Shown here in pieces: positions 1 to 5,935 of a stretch of 7,956 bases of DNA (position 1 is its first letter; each line of letters opens with the position of its first letter). Made by a program: the position numbers and the translations under genes. Below the pieces are notes generated by a model. It was not told the origin of the DNA. It ran no database searches and saw only the letters and a program-made list of their open reading frames with translations. This stretch comes from 2-01-FULL-45-10 sp964450115. Lineage in GTDB: Bacteria; Omnitrophota; Gorgyraeia; 2-01-FULL-45-10. The stretch spans positions 1-7,956 of the forward strand of contig CAYVCD010000065.1 in assembly GCA_964450115.1 (NCBI GenBank). Reading direction: 5' to 3'.

Positions 1-349
1 TTCGAACAGGCGACCCTCTGCTTAGCATCCAGCATCAGATTACTCTGACCACCTTGCGGCTTGCTGGCCGGACTTTATCTTAGGCATTACAGCCCCGTCG
101 CGTAAAGTCTCTACACTCGATGCTTATCGGCATCTAGCTCGGTATAGCCCTCTTACGAGGGTGTCCACCGAATTAACGACGTCCACCTCACAGGTTATGT
201 TTCCCTATGAGGGCTCCCTCTTGGTCCCGCCGCGACTCACTATAGACATGAGGCGGGATCAATTCGGCCGTATGGTTTACGTCACTAAAGTTCCGTAAGC
301 CATGGCCTCATTGAAAGGCAGATGCTCTATCCAACTGAGCTACAGGGAC
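1..349 (-). tRNA. tRNA-Arg(UCU), split by a group I intron, 3' end cut by the window
   Basis: The 5' exon (349 down to 315, 35 nt) reads as acceptor strand GUCCCUG, UA, D-arm GCUC-AGUUGGAUA-GAGC, A, anticodon stem UCUGC and the first three loop bases CUU. The 3' exon (25 down to 1) supplies CUAA, the matching stem strand GCAGA, variable region GGGUC, T-stem strand GCCUG and UUCGAA of the T loop. Joined, the loop is a regular seven bases, CU-UCU-AA, which gives anticodon UCU (Arg). The intron lies between anticodon bases 34 and 35. The rest of the T stem, the acceptor 3' strand and the CCA lie outside the window, so acceptor pairing cannot be checked. The split gene starts 9 nt after the stop codon of the preceding ORF and is probably cotranscribed with it. 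The anticodon depends on the chosen splice sites; other boundaries would break either the seven-base loop or the terminal-G rule. Confidence 0.9.
26..314 (-). ncRNA. Group I self-splicing intron (tRNA type, probably IC3-like), 289 nt, no ORF
   Basis: On the minus strand the core helices of a group I ribozyme can be paired by eye. P1 joins exon GCCUU (319-315) to the guide GAGGC (309-305), with the usual U.G pair at the splice site. P2 is 303-294 with 281-272, one mismatch. An extra P2.1 is 258-252 with 231-225. P3 is CGUCG (181-177) with CGACG (100-96). P4 is UUCGGU (172-167) with ACCGAG (143-138). P5 is CCCUC/GAGGG with a GUAA loop (161-148). The P6 region has GAUGC/GCAUC (134-119). P7 is GACUUUA (109-103) with UAAAGUC (77-71). 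P8 is 95-92 with 85-82. The P9 region has a GCAA tetraloop (57-54), followed by a CAGA-GUAA-UCUG hairpin (47-36). The last intron base is G (26), as these introns require. The signature UGUAGAGACU before P7 matches bacterial tRNA introns such as that of Azoarcus. Subgroup and activity are inferred. Confidence 0.92.
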
Positions 350-358
350 TCGTAATTT

Positions 359-1012
359 TTAAAGATCAGATATATCGATTAGGGCCTCAATCCAACCCAT
401 TATTTTATAAAAAAGATTCGAATCGCAGACTATGATAGACGCAATTCCATTAGAAAGTTTACGAAATCGCTTACCATTTGAATCGCTCTTTTTCAATGTG
501 GTTTTATAACATCTGTTTTTAGGTATTCCTGTTATGCTAGACCAGTAATTTTCTGCTTCTTCCTTGTCTGTATCCGAATGAATTCTAACATGTAACCGTA
601 GCTTTTCTTCAGGAACATCGCATATCACCCTCAACCATTTAACCGCGAATTTGATAAATCCGGGATCTGCATTAGTAAATTTTACTAACCCATCATTTGT
701 CTTAGAACCTTCTGACCAATAAGCCATGACGCCCAGCAGCTTAAACGTATCAGTATCTATTTTTTTAATTTCTTGCTTCGCTGCTGCTTTAATCTTTGAC
801 ACCCTATCTATCTTTCTTCTGTGCAACACCTGCCCGGCATTTATACTGGCTATTCTTCTCCTCTGATTAGAGGCCTCGCTTGGCAAATAAGGAATACTAT
901 TTAACCACAAACTTAAAGACCCTTTCGATACATTTAGGAGCCCTTCTATTTCTCTGTATGTTAAGCCCTGTTTTCTTAGGCCTATCGCTTTTTCTCTTTC
1001 AATAATTTTCAT
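359..1012 (-). CDS. Putative HTH protein with a LAGLIDADG-like homing-endonuclease motif
   Basis: This 217-residue protein has no certain function. Residues 7-38 look like a homeodomain-type helix-turn-helix (GLTYREIEGLLNVSKGSLSLW). A basic linker follows (about 50-85). Residues 92-103 (LLGVMAYWSEGS) resemble one LAGLIDADG motif, with E101 in the place of the catalytic acid, followed by a VKFTNADP segment, WLR and a C-terminal IIVCDSNLFYKIMGWIEAL stretch. I recognise this layout from many uncharacterised proteins of uncultured bacteria and infer a site-specific DNA-binding or homing function. The start has a good ribosome site, AGGA (1022-1019), 6 nt before the ATG. The gene sits between tRNA-Pro and the intron-split tRNA-Arg, 9 nt before the latter. 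By hand count 361-600 is 82/240 G+C (34%), against about 46% in three sampled 60-base neighbour lines, which suggests recent acquisition. A plain DNA-binding regulator is the alternative. Confidence 0.75.
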   Translation of the reverse strand: MKIIEREKAIGLRKQGLTYREIEGLLNVSKGSLSLWLNSIPYLPSEASNQRRRIASINAGQVLHRRKIDRVSKIKAAAKQEIKKIDTDTFKLLGVMAYWSEGSKTNDGLVKFTNADPGFIKFAVKWLRVICDVPEEKLRLHVRIHSDTDKEEAENYWSSITGIPKNRCYKTTLKKSDSNGKRFRKLSNGIASIIVCDSNLFYKIMGWIEALIDISDL

Positions 1013-1018
1013 CTATTG

Positions 1019-1022
1019 TCCT
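1019..1022 (-). promoter_or_regulatory. Ribosome binding site AGGA of the HTH/LAGLIDADG-like gene
   Basis: AGGA lies 6 nt before the ATG at 1012, in the 28-nt gap after tRNA-Pro. It supports independent translation of this ORF and its chosen start. Confidence 0.6.
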
Positions 1023-1040
1023 GTAATAGTCGTTACAATA

Positions 1041-1117
1041 TGGTCGGGAAGGCGAGATTCGAACTCGCGACCCCCTGGTCCCAAACCAGGTGCGCTAGCC
1101 AGCTGCGCTACTTCCCG
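1041..1117 (-). tRNA. tRNA-Pro(UGG)
   Basis: A complete cloverleaf can be read on the minus strand. The acceptor stem is CGGGAAG/CTTCCCG, the D-arm GCGC-AGCTGGCTA-GCGC, the anticodon stem CCTGG/CCAGG around loop TTTGGGA (anticodon TGG), the variable region GGGTC, and the T-arm GCGAG-TTCGAAT-CTCGC. Discriminator A and a genomically encoded CCA follow (1043-1041). The length is 77 nt with CCA. It lies 23 nt after the rdgB stop and 28 nt before the next ORF, so it is probably processed from the long operon transcript. Confidence 0.97.
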
Positions 1118-1140
1118 AATTATACCATATTGTTAAAGAG

Positions 1141-1734
1141 CTAAATATAATTTCTCAAAAACTTCCGCGCTTTCTTTAGCGCCTTCGAGCGGTGGCTCAT
1201 CTTGTCCTTCACCTTGAGCCCGAGCTCTCCGAATGTCTTCTTATATTTCGGTATCAAGAAGAGCGGATCGTAGCCAAATCCGTGTCTTCCCCTTACCGAA
1301 TCAGCTATCCGGCCCGAACAATACTCTTCTATGACTTTTATTACTTTACCTTTATCGGCGATCGCAACCGCGCACACAAACCTTGCCGTTCTTTTCCCGG
1401 CCGGTAAACCTTCCAACAACTTTAAAACCTTTATGCTGTTATCGCCGTCCTTCTTCCTGGGCCCGGAAAACCTCGCGCTCTTCACCCCGGGCTCGCCGCC
1501 CAACGCATCGACGCAAAGCCCGGAATCATCCGCCAGGACCACGCCCTTCGTAAACTTCGATATGGTAACGGCCTTCTTTACCGCGTTACCCTTAAATGTG
1601 CTCTTGTCCTCTCTTATCCGCGGCGCGCCGGGCATATCTTTCAGAGAGATTATATGAGCCTTTACACTCTTAAGATACCTTCTAAGTTCTCGTAATTTCT
1701 TATCGTTCTTTGTGGCTATGACTACTTCTGTCAT
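1141..1734 (-). CDS. rdgB: XTP/dITP diphosphatase (RdgB/HAM1 family)
   Basis: This cytosolic enzyme hydrolyses dITP, XTP and ITP to monophosphates plus pyrophosphate, keeping deaminated purines out of DNA and RNA. The 197-residue length is normal for the family. Motifs in order: ATKNDKKLRE near the N-terminus (substrate loop), TFKGNAVKKA, the metal and phosphate signature LADDSGLCVDALGGEPGV followed by SARFSG, the GFGYDPLF motif, and KTFGEL...SHRSKAL at the C-terminus. All the hallmark residues I can recall are present. Its ATG shares one base with the rph stop codon (TGATG), so translation is probably coupled. A rph-rdgB pair is common in bacteria, which supports the call. No strong Shine-Dalgarno sequence stands at ideal distance. 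Confidence 0.97.
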   Translation of the reverse strand: MTEVVIATKNDKKLRELRRYLKSVKAHIISLKDMPGAPRIREDKSTFKGNAVKKAVTISKFTKGVVLADDSGLCVDALGGEPGVKSARFSGPRKKDGDNSIKVLKLLEGLPAGKRTARFVCAVAIADKGKVIKVIEEYCSGRIADSVRGRHGFGYDPLFLIPKYKKTFGELGLKVKDKMSHRSKALKKARKFLRNYI

Positions 1735-2465
1735 CAGACTATCGTTATGCCCCTGAGAATACTCTTCTGCGTATGGATAATATCTTCTATTCCCTTTTGC
1801 GCAAGAGATATAAGCTTATTCAAGTCCTCTTTCCTGAAAGGCTCGCGCTCGGCGGTACCCTGAACTTCTATGAACTTCCCGGCGCCCGTCATGACCACGT
1901 TCATATCGACTTCCGCCTTGGAGTCTTCTTCGTAATTCAGGTCGATGATCGTATCACCGCCCAATATACCTACGCTGATCGCGGCTACATAGTCAGACAG
2001 AGGAACTGTCGTCAACAGGCGGTCTTTCTTCATATTCTCAAGCGCCAGCGCCAATGCCACAAAGCTTCCGGTGATGCTAGCGCATCTTGTACCGCCGTCG
2101 GCCTGGATGACATCGCAATCGAGCCATATCGTCCTCTCGCCGAGCTTCGTCATGTCGGTAACGCTCCTTAATGACCTGCCTATGAGCCGCTGTATCTCGT
2201 GTGTCCTGCCTCCGAGCTTGCCCTTGGATGCCTCACGTGATACACGAGATTTACATGAACGCGGTATCATGCCGTATTCTGCAGTGACCCAGCCATTACC
2301 AGAGCCTCTCAAAAAATGAGGCACTCCGTCTTCGACCGATGCGGTAGCTATAACTTTTGTATTACCGAGCTCGACTAAACACGAGCCTTCCGCGTATTTT
2401 ATGTAGTTCTTCGTTATCTTTAACTTCCTCAGTTCGTTACTCTTTCTTCCGTCCTGCCTTGCCAT
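1734..2465 (-). CDS. rph: Ribonuclease PH
   Basis: A phosphate-dependent 3'-to-5' exoribonuclease that trims tRNA 3' ends and is known to act as a hexameric ring. The 243 residues match the usual length. Family signatures run through the protein: DGRKSNELR at the N-terminus, GSCLVELGNTKVIATASVE, GWVTAEYGMIPR, the basic loop ending in GGRTHEIQRLIGRSLR, the highly conserved LDCDVIQADGGTRCASITG (phosphate site and catalytic Asp region), and VDMNVVMTG followed by FIEVQGTAE in the second half. The start at 2465 overlaps the 3' end of the fumarase beta gene by 29 nt. An AAAGGA lies about 10 nt upstream, and the conserved DGRK follows right after it, so this start looks correct. It is followed directly by rdgB, with tRNA genes further downstream. 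Confidence 0.98.
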   Translation of the reverse strand: MARQDGRKSNELRKLKITKNYIKYAEGSCLVELGNTKVIATASVEDGVPHFLRGSGNGWVTAEYGMIPRSCKSRVSREASKGKLGGRTHEIQRLIGRSLRSVTDMTKLGERTIWLDCDVIQADGGTRCASITGSFVALALALENMKKDRLLTTVPLSDYVAAISVGILGGDTIIDLNYEEDSKAEVDMNVVMTGAGKFIEVQGTAEREPFRKEDLNKLISLAQKGIEDIIHTQKSILRGITIV

Positions 2466-2979
2466 AAATATTATTTCCTTTCGAGTCTATCCCTACCAGC
2501 AGCGGGAAATCTTTTACTTCCAATTTGTGAATAGCTTCCGGTCCCAGGTCATTATACAGAATGACTTTGGACGACCTCACTTTAGTGGACAATAATGCGC
2601 CTATCCCTCCGGTCGCTAAAAAATATACGCATCTGTGTTTCTTTATAGCTTTCGTAACCTCATCCGATCTATCACCCTTCCCTATCATTCCGCCCAGACC
2701 CAGAGAGATCAGCGCGGGAGTGAACAAATCCATCCTTGAACTTGTCGTAGGCCCGCAGGAGCCAATAGGCCTGCCCGGTCTCGCCGGTGTCGGGCCGCAA
2801 TAATATATCACGGCATCTTTCAGATTAAGCGGCAGCGCCTTGCCTTTATTCAAAGTATCGCACAATCTTTTATGGGCGGCATCACGCGCCGTAAGTATAG
2901 TGCCGGTCAGAAGCACTTCGTCTCCGGCTTTTAAACTTTTCCTGACATCTTCCGTTAGCGGCGTAGTGATATTGATCAT
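2437..2979 (-). CDS. Class I fumarate hydratase, beta subunit (Fe-S hydro-lyase C-terminal domain)
   Basis: The beta subunit of a two-subunit class I fumarase/tartrate dehydratase type hydro-lyase, which interconverts fumarate and L-malate. It corresponds to the C-terminal domain of the single-chain enzymes. At 180 residues it has the expected size. Visible signatures are TARDAAHKR (about 30-38), YYCGPTPARPGRPIGSCG (substrate-binding region), TTSSRMD, GLGGMIGKG, YFLATGGIGALL, and the closing LGPEAI, LEVKDFPLLVGID and GNNIY. The gene starts with an ATGA overlap on the alpha subunit, with GGAG 8 nt before the ATG. Its 3' end overlaps rph by 29 nt. L-tartrate dehydratase and mesaconase share this fold, so the substrate is inferred; fumarate is the most likely. 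Confidence 0.93.
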   Translation of the reverse strand: MINITTPLTEDVRKSLKAGDEVLLTGTILTARDAAHKRLCDTLNKGKALPLNLKDAVIYYCGPTPARPGRPIGSCGPTTSSRMDLFTPALISLGLGGMIGKGDRSDEVTKAIKKHRCVYFLATGGIGALLSTKVRSSKVILYNDLGPEAIHKLEVKDFPLLVGIDSKGNNIYGKAGRKKE

Positions 2980-3815
2980 AATACCTTCTCCGCGCTTCTG
3001 GTGGCGTGACAGCTGACGCTGACAGCGACCGGCAGCCCCGCTATGTGCGTCGGGAATTCCTCTATATTCACGCCTAAAACAGTTGTCTTGCCCCCAAGCC
3101 CCATCGGACCTATCTTAAGAGAGTTTACCGCCTTTAATAAGTCTTTCTCAAGCATCCTGAAATGTTTTTTTGTATTTCTCGTCTCTATGGAACGTAAAAG
3201 CGCTTTTTTTGAAAGCAGTGCCGCGTGGTCGAATGTCCCACCCATGCCTATTCCTAAAATAAGCGGCGGACATGCGTCGGCGCCGGCGTTCTTCACCACC
3301 TCCAGAATAAAATCGGTGACCTCACTTGCCGGGGCCGTGGGCCTCAACATTTTTATGGCGCTCTTATTTTCGCTTCCGAAACCCTTCGGTGAAACCGTTA
3401 CTTTAAGCCTGTCGCCTTTAACGATATCTACGTGAATAATACAGGGTGTATTAGTATTTGTGTTCTTCCTCATAAGGGAGTCGTCTACTACGGATTTACG
3501 CAGGTGTCCTTTTTTATAAGCGTCTTCTACGCCTCCGTGAAGCGCTTCCTCAAGGTCTCCTTTTATAGCTACATCATTACCTATCTCCAAAAATATCGAG
3601 ACAAGCCCGGTATCTTGACAGATGGCGATACGCTTTTTCTTGGCAAGCTGTGCGTTCTCTATTATCGACTTCAGTATATTTCTGGCTCGCCCGCCCGTCT
3701 CCTTCTTAAGCGCCGATCTCAGCGCTCTTAAGACGTCCTGACGCAGTTCGAAATTCGCCCTTAAGCAAAGTTCGGTAACTGCTTCCCTGATCTTTGAAGC
3801 GTTTATCTCTCTCAT
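2976..3815 (-). CDS. Class I fumarate hydratase, alpha subunit (Fe-S hydro-lyase N-terminal domain)
   Basis: The alpha subunit carries the oxygen-sensitive [4Fe-4S] cluster of a class I fumarase and works with the beta subunit encoded next to it. The protein is 279 residues, typical for the two-subunit form. The three expected cluster cysteines are visible: C66 in AICQDTG, C182 in NAGADACPPLILGIG, and C269 in SVSCHATRSAE. Other signatures are VSPKGFGSENKSAIKMLRP, GMGGTFDHAALLSKKALLR and IGPMGLGGKTTVLGV. The start overlaps the queF stop (ATGA) and the end overlaps the beta gene in the same way, so the pair is embedded in the operon. Such fumarases suit anaerobic or low-oxygen metabolism. Tartrate dehydratase alpha subunit is the main alternative. 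Confidence 0.94.
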   Translation of the reverse strand: MREINASKIREAVTELCLRANFELRQDVLRALRSALKKETGGRARNILKSIIENAQLAKKKRIAICQDTGLVSIFLEIGNDVAIKGDLEEALHGGVEDAYKKGHLRKSVVDDSLMRKNTNTNTPCIIHVDIVKGDRLKVTVSPKGFGSENKSAIKMLRPTAPASEVTDFILEVVKNAGADACPPLILGIGMGGTFDHAALLSKKALLRSIETRNTKKHFRMLEKDLLKAVNSLKIGPMGLGGKTTVLGVNIEEFPTHIAGLPVAVSVSCHATRSAEKVL

Positions 3816-4201
3816 CTCTTATATTCGGCCTTCACCGCAGTCTTGATCCCGCCGCGCGCGTTGAACTCGCCTGTTATCTCCATCCATCTCGGCTTACACG
3901 CCTTCACCAGATCGTCCAGGAATTTATTCACGACATTCTCGTGAAATATGCCTACACTCCTAAAGAATATTTCGTAGTACTTAAGGCTCTTCAGCTCTAT
4001 ACAGGATTCGTCCGGCGTGTAACGTATCGTTATAACCGCAAAATCCGGCAACCCCGTCTTCGGGCAGATGCATGTGAACTCCGGGACATCTATCGTTATG
4101 ATGTAGTCCCTATCAGGATACTGATTCTTCCATACATCTACCTTCGGGGTCTTCAACTTCTTTATTGCGCCCTGCAGTCCTTCGTACGATGATCTTGTCA
4201 T
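3812..4201 (-). CDS. queF: NADPH-dependent 7-cyano-7-deazaguanine reductase (preQ0 reductase)
   Basis: QueF reduces the nitrile of preQ0 to the amine preQ1, the base later inserted into tRNA by Tgt. The protein has 129 residues and is the short, single-domain (Bacillus YkvM-like) form. The nucleophile C46 and general acid D53 lie in FTCICPKTGLPD, spaced as C55 and D62 are in the B. subtilis enzyme. H87 and E88 in FRSVGIFHENV match its H96 and E97. The QueF family motif ELKSLKYY is at 69-76. The ATG overlaps the queE stop (ATGA), with GGGAG just upstream, and the queF stop overlaps the fumarase alpha start. Presence of QueF with QueD/E/C indicates that this organism makes preQ1 for queuosine, not only preQ0 derivatives. 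Confidence 0.97.
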   Translation of the reverse strand: MTRSSYEGLQGAIKKLKTPKVDVWKNQYPDRDYIITIDVPEFTCICPKTGLPDFAVITIRYTPDESCIELKSLKYYEIFFRSVGIFHENVVNKFLDDLVKACKPRWMEITGEFNARGGIKTAVKAEYKR

Positions 4202-4902
4202 TTAACTCCCAGTATCTTATGCATCTGCGGTATGACGCGCGAATTTTCGATATTCTCTTTTAACGCGATATCCAGAAACTCTAAGAGTCGGTTCTGGCCC
4301 AGAGTTTTGTTAAAGTTCCTGACCGGAGTCGCCGGCTGCATTATAAAAGGTATCTTTTTATTCACTGAACCTATAAGCCTGACCGCTTCAAATATATCCT
4401 CTTTTTTTGTATCTGTAGTCACGACCGATTTCACAAATACTTTCTTACGCGCTGATATCTTTAAGAACTCCAGATGCTCCTTCCAATACGCCCTCTCTCC
4501 GGTAGAAGACGGAAGTTTGAAATCCATCGCCACTATGTCGATAAGGTCTATCACGCTCTCAAGCTCGTTTGGCAGCGTCCCATTCGTCTCGAGATAAGAT
4601 TTAAAACCCGCTCTCTTTAAGAGAGGTAGTAAAGACTTTAAGAAGTCCGTGTAGACGAGCGGTTCTCCTCCGGTCAGTGATACCGAATGATGCGGTCCCT
4701 TAGCTTCCTGTAAAGATCTTATCTCGCTCATCAAAGAAGCGCATGAATGCTCTTTTGCTATTCCTTCATTTGGAGTATCGCAAAAACTGCATCCCATATT
4801 GCACCGCTTAAACCGGACGAATATCTGGCGTGCGCCCACAAATATCCCTTCACCCTGTACCGATGAAAAGACTTCAGTAATATCCGCTTTTGGCCCCATC
4901 AT
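4198..4902 (-). CDS. queE: 7-carboxy-7-deazaguanine synthase (radical SAM)
   Basis: QueE is a radical SAM enzyme that contracts the pterin ring of 6-carboxytetrahydropterin to 7-carboxy-7-deazaguanine. The N-terminus has the typical EVFSSVQGEG and GARQIFVRFKRC. The [4Fe-4S] cysteines are C34, C38 and C41 in CNMGCSFCDTP, the common CX3CX2C spacing. SLTGGEPL (75-82) is the SAM-binding GGEP motif, and LETNGTLP, MDFKLPSS and FIMQPATPV follow. The length of 234 residues is within the family range. The start overlaps the queC stop (ATGA). A second ATG lies directly after the first, so the start could shift by one codon. Confidence 0.97.
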   Translation of the reverse strand: MMGPKADITEVFSSVQGEGIFVGARQIFVRFKRCNMGCSFCDTPNEGIAKEHSCASLMSEIRSLQEAKGPHHSVSLTGGEPLVYTDFLKSLLPLLKRAGFKSYLETNGTLPNELESVIDLIDIVAMDFKLPSSTGERAYWKEHLEFLKISARKKVFVKSVVTTDTKKEDIFEAVRLIGSVNKKIPFIMQPATPVRNFNKTLGQNRLLEFLDIALKENIENSRVIPQMHKILGVK

Positions 4903-5567
4903 CTCATTACCGGATCCTTCAGACCCGCCTCTTTAAAACCTTTTGCTCTTAATATACAAGAATCACATCTGCCGCACGGGGTCTTCCCGCCTTTATAGCA
5001 AGACCATGTAAGCTCAATCGGTACCCCCAGCCTCTTCCCTGTCTTTATAATGCCTGACTTACTCTTATCGATCAACGGAAACTCTAATCTTAGAGCCCCC
5101 TCGACCCCGGCCTTTGTGCCGAGTTTTATGACCTTACTAAAAGCCTTCAGATAATCTTTGCGGCAATCCGGATAACCACTCGAATCTTCGTAATGCGCGC
5201 CTATGAATATCTTTTCGGCGCAGATCGTTTCCGCTAAAGAACCCGCCATGCTTAAAAATATCGTGTTTCTCGATGGCACATACGTAGAAGGTATATTTTT
5301 ATTTATATCTTCGACCGTCCGGTCAACCGGCAGCCTCTCTTTTTTGTCTAGAAGGCTCGACCCCTTCCACGGCAGCTTAAATTTCACGATATGCAGCTTG
5401 GCGCCTGCCCTTCTAGCTATAAGCCTCGCGCAGTCGATCTCTTTTTTATGCCGCTGGCCGTAATCGAATAAGAGGCAATGGCAATCGTATCCTTCTTCTT
5501 TAGCTATGTACAGAGCCACCGCGGAATCAAGCCCGCCGGATAAAAGCACTACGGCTTTACGCGCCAC
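4899..5567 (-). CDS. queC: 7-cyano-7-deazaguanine synthase (preQ0 synthase), likely GTG start
   Basis: QueC uses ATP and ammonia to convert 7-carboxy-7-deazaguanine to preQ0. The PP-loop ATP site SGGLDS lies at residues 10-15 (counting from the GTG), followed by LLFDYGQRHKKEI. STYVPSRNTIFLSMAGSLAE and GAHYEDSSGYPDCR are family signatures. The four zinc cysteines lie in CYKGGKTPCGRCDSC near the C-terminus. I chose the GTG at 5567 (222 residues, MARKAVVLLSGG) because it puts SGGLDS at the usual distance from the N-terminus, overlaps queD by only 11 nt, and has GAGAGG 6 nt upstream. The upstream in-frame ATG at 5603 would add 12 residues and overlap queD by 47 nt, with GGGAG only about 1 nt before it. 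Function is certain; the start is likely. Confidence 0.95.
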   Translation of the reverse strand: MARKAVVLLSGGLDSAVALYIAKEEGYDCHCLLFDYGQRHKKEIDCARLIARRAGAKLHIVKFKLPWKGSSLLDKKERLPVDRTVEDINKNIPSTYVPSRNTIFLSMAGSLAETICAEKIFIGAHYEDSSGYPDCRKDYLKAFSKVIKLGTKAGVEGALRLEFPLIDKSKSGIIKTGKRLGVPIELTWSCYKGGKTPCGRCDSCILRAKGFKEAGLKDPVMR

Positions 5568-5928
5568 AACAGGCCTCTCTATACGTCGCGCAGGAGCTTT
5601 CATTCTCCCACACCGATACGGAATCTATATGCTTATTGGCCTTCTTTATTCCGTCGTAGATCGATCTGGCCATATTCTCGGAAGTCGGATTCAATTTCTT
5701 AAAGACGCTGACCTCATTTAAGTAGGAATGGTCGAACTTTTCGAGCACGGACTTAAGCAGGGTCTTGGCCTCTTTGAAATCGACCGCCAGGCCATCGGGC
5801 CTGAGCGACTTATAACTGAATACCGCCTCGATATTCCAGTTATGCCCGTGCAGGTTCTCGCACTTGCCGCGGTAGTTCCGGAGATTATGCGCCGCGCTGA
5901 AACTTGATCTGACTTTTATCTCATACAT
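5557..5928 (-). CDS. queD: 6-carboxy-5,6,7,8-tetrahydropterin synthase (QueD)
   Basis: QueD converts 7,8-dihydroneopterin triphosphate to 6-carboxytetrahydropterin, the first committed step to queuosine. The protein has 123 residues, normal for the family. Zinc ligands H14, H27 and H29 are visible in FSAAHNL and CENLHGHNW, and the catalytic C23 gives the bacterial QueD pattern CxxxHGH. D66-H67 (KFDHSYLNE), PTSEN (81-85) and E108 (VWENESS) match the conserved second half of the PTPS fold. AGGTGA lies just before the ATG and overlaps the murI stop; the gap to murI is 7 nt. Mammalian-type PTPS shares the fold, but the neighbouring queC, queE and queF settle the call. Confidence 0.97.
   Translation of the reverse strand: MYEIKVRSSFSAAHNLRNYRGKCENLHGHNWNIEAVFSYKSLRPDGLAVDFKEAKTLLKSVLEKFDHSYLNEVSVFKKLNPTSENMARSIYDGIKKANKHIDSVSVWENESSCATYREACCGA
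5574..5579 (-). promoter_or_regulatory. Ribosome binding site GAGAGG that supports the queC GTG start
   Basis: GAGAGG ends 6 nt before the GTG at 5567 and lies within the last codons of queD. It favours the GTG over the in-frame ATG at 5603, whose nearest purine run is too close to serve well. Confidence 0.55.
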
Positions 5929-5935
5929 ATTTCAC

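Noticed and set aside
22..27. Alternative splice boundaries giving anticodon GCU (Ser) or UUU (Lys)
   Set aside because: They would make the intron end in T or C; only the boundary after G26 satisfies the terminal-G rule together with the U.G pair in P1.
1..349. The tRNA-like 5' half at 315-349 as a truncated tRNA pseudogene
   Set aside because: The matching 3' half occurs at 1-25 with exact anticodon-stem complementarity, and the sequence between folds as a group I intron.
1119..1124. A perfect TATAAT just upstream of tRNA-Pro on the minus strand
   Set aside because: It lies only 1 nt before the mature tRNA 5' end, so transcription would start inside the tRNA, and no -35 element stands at proper spacing.
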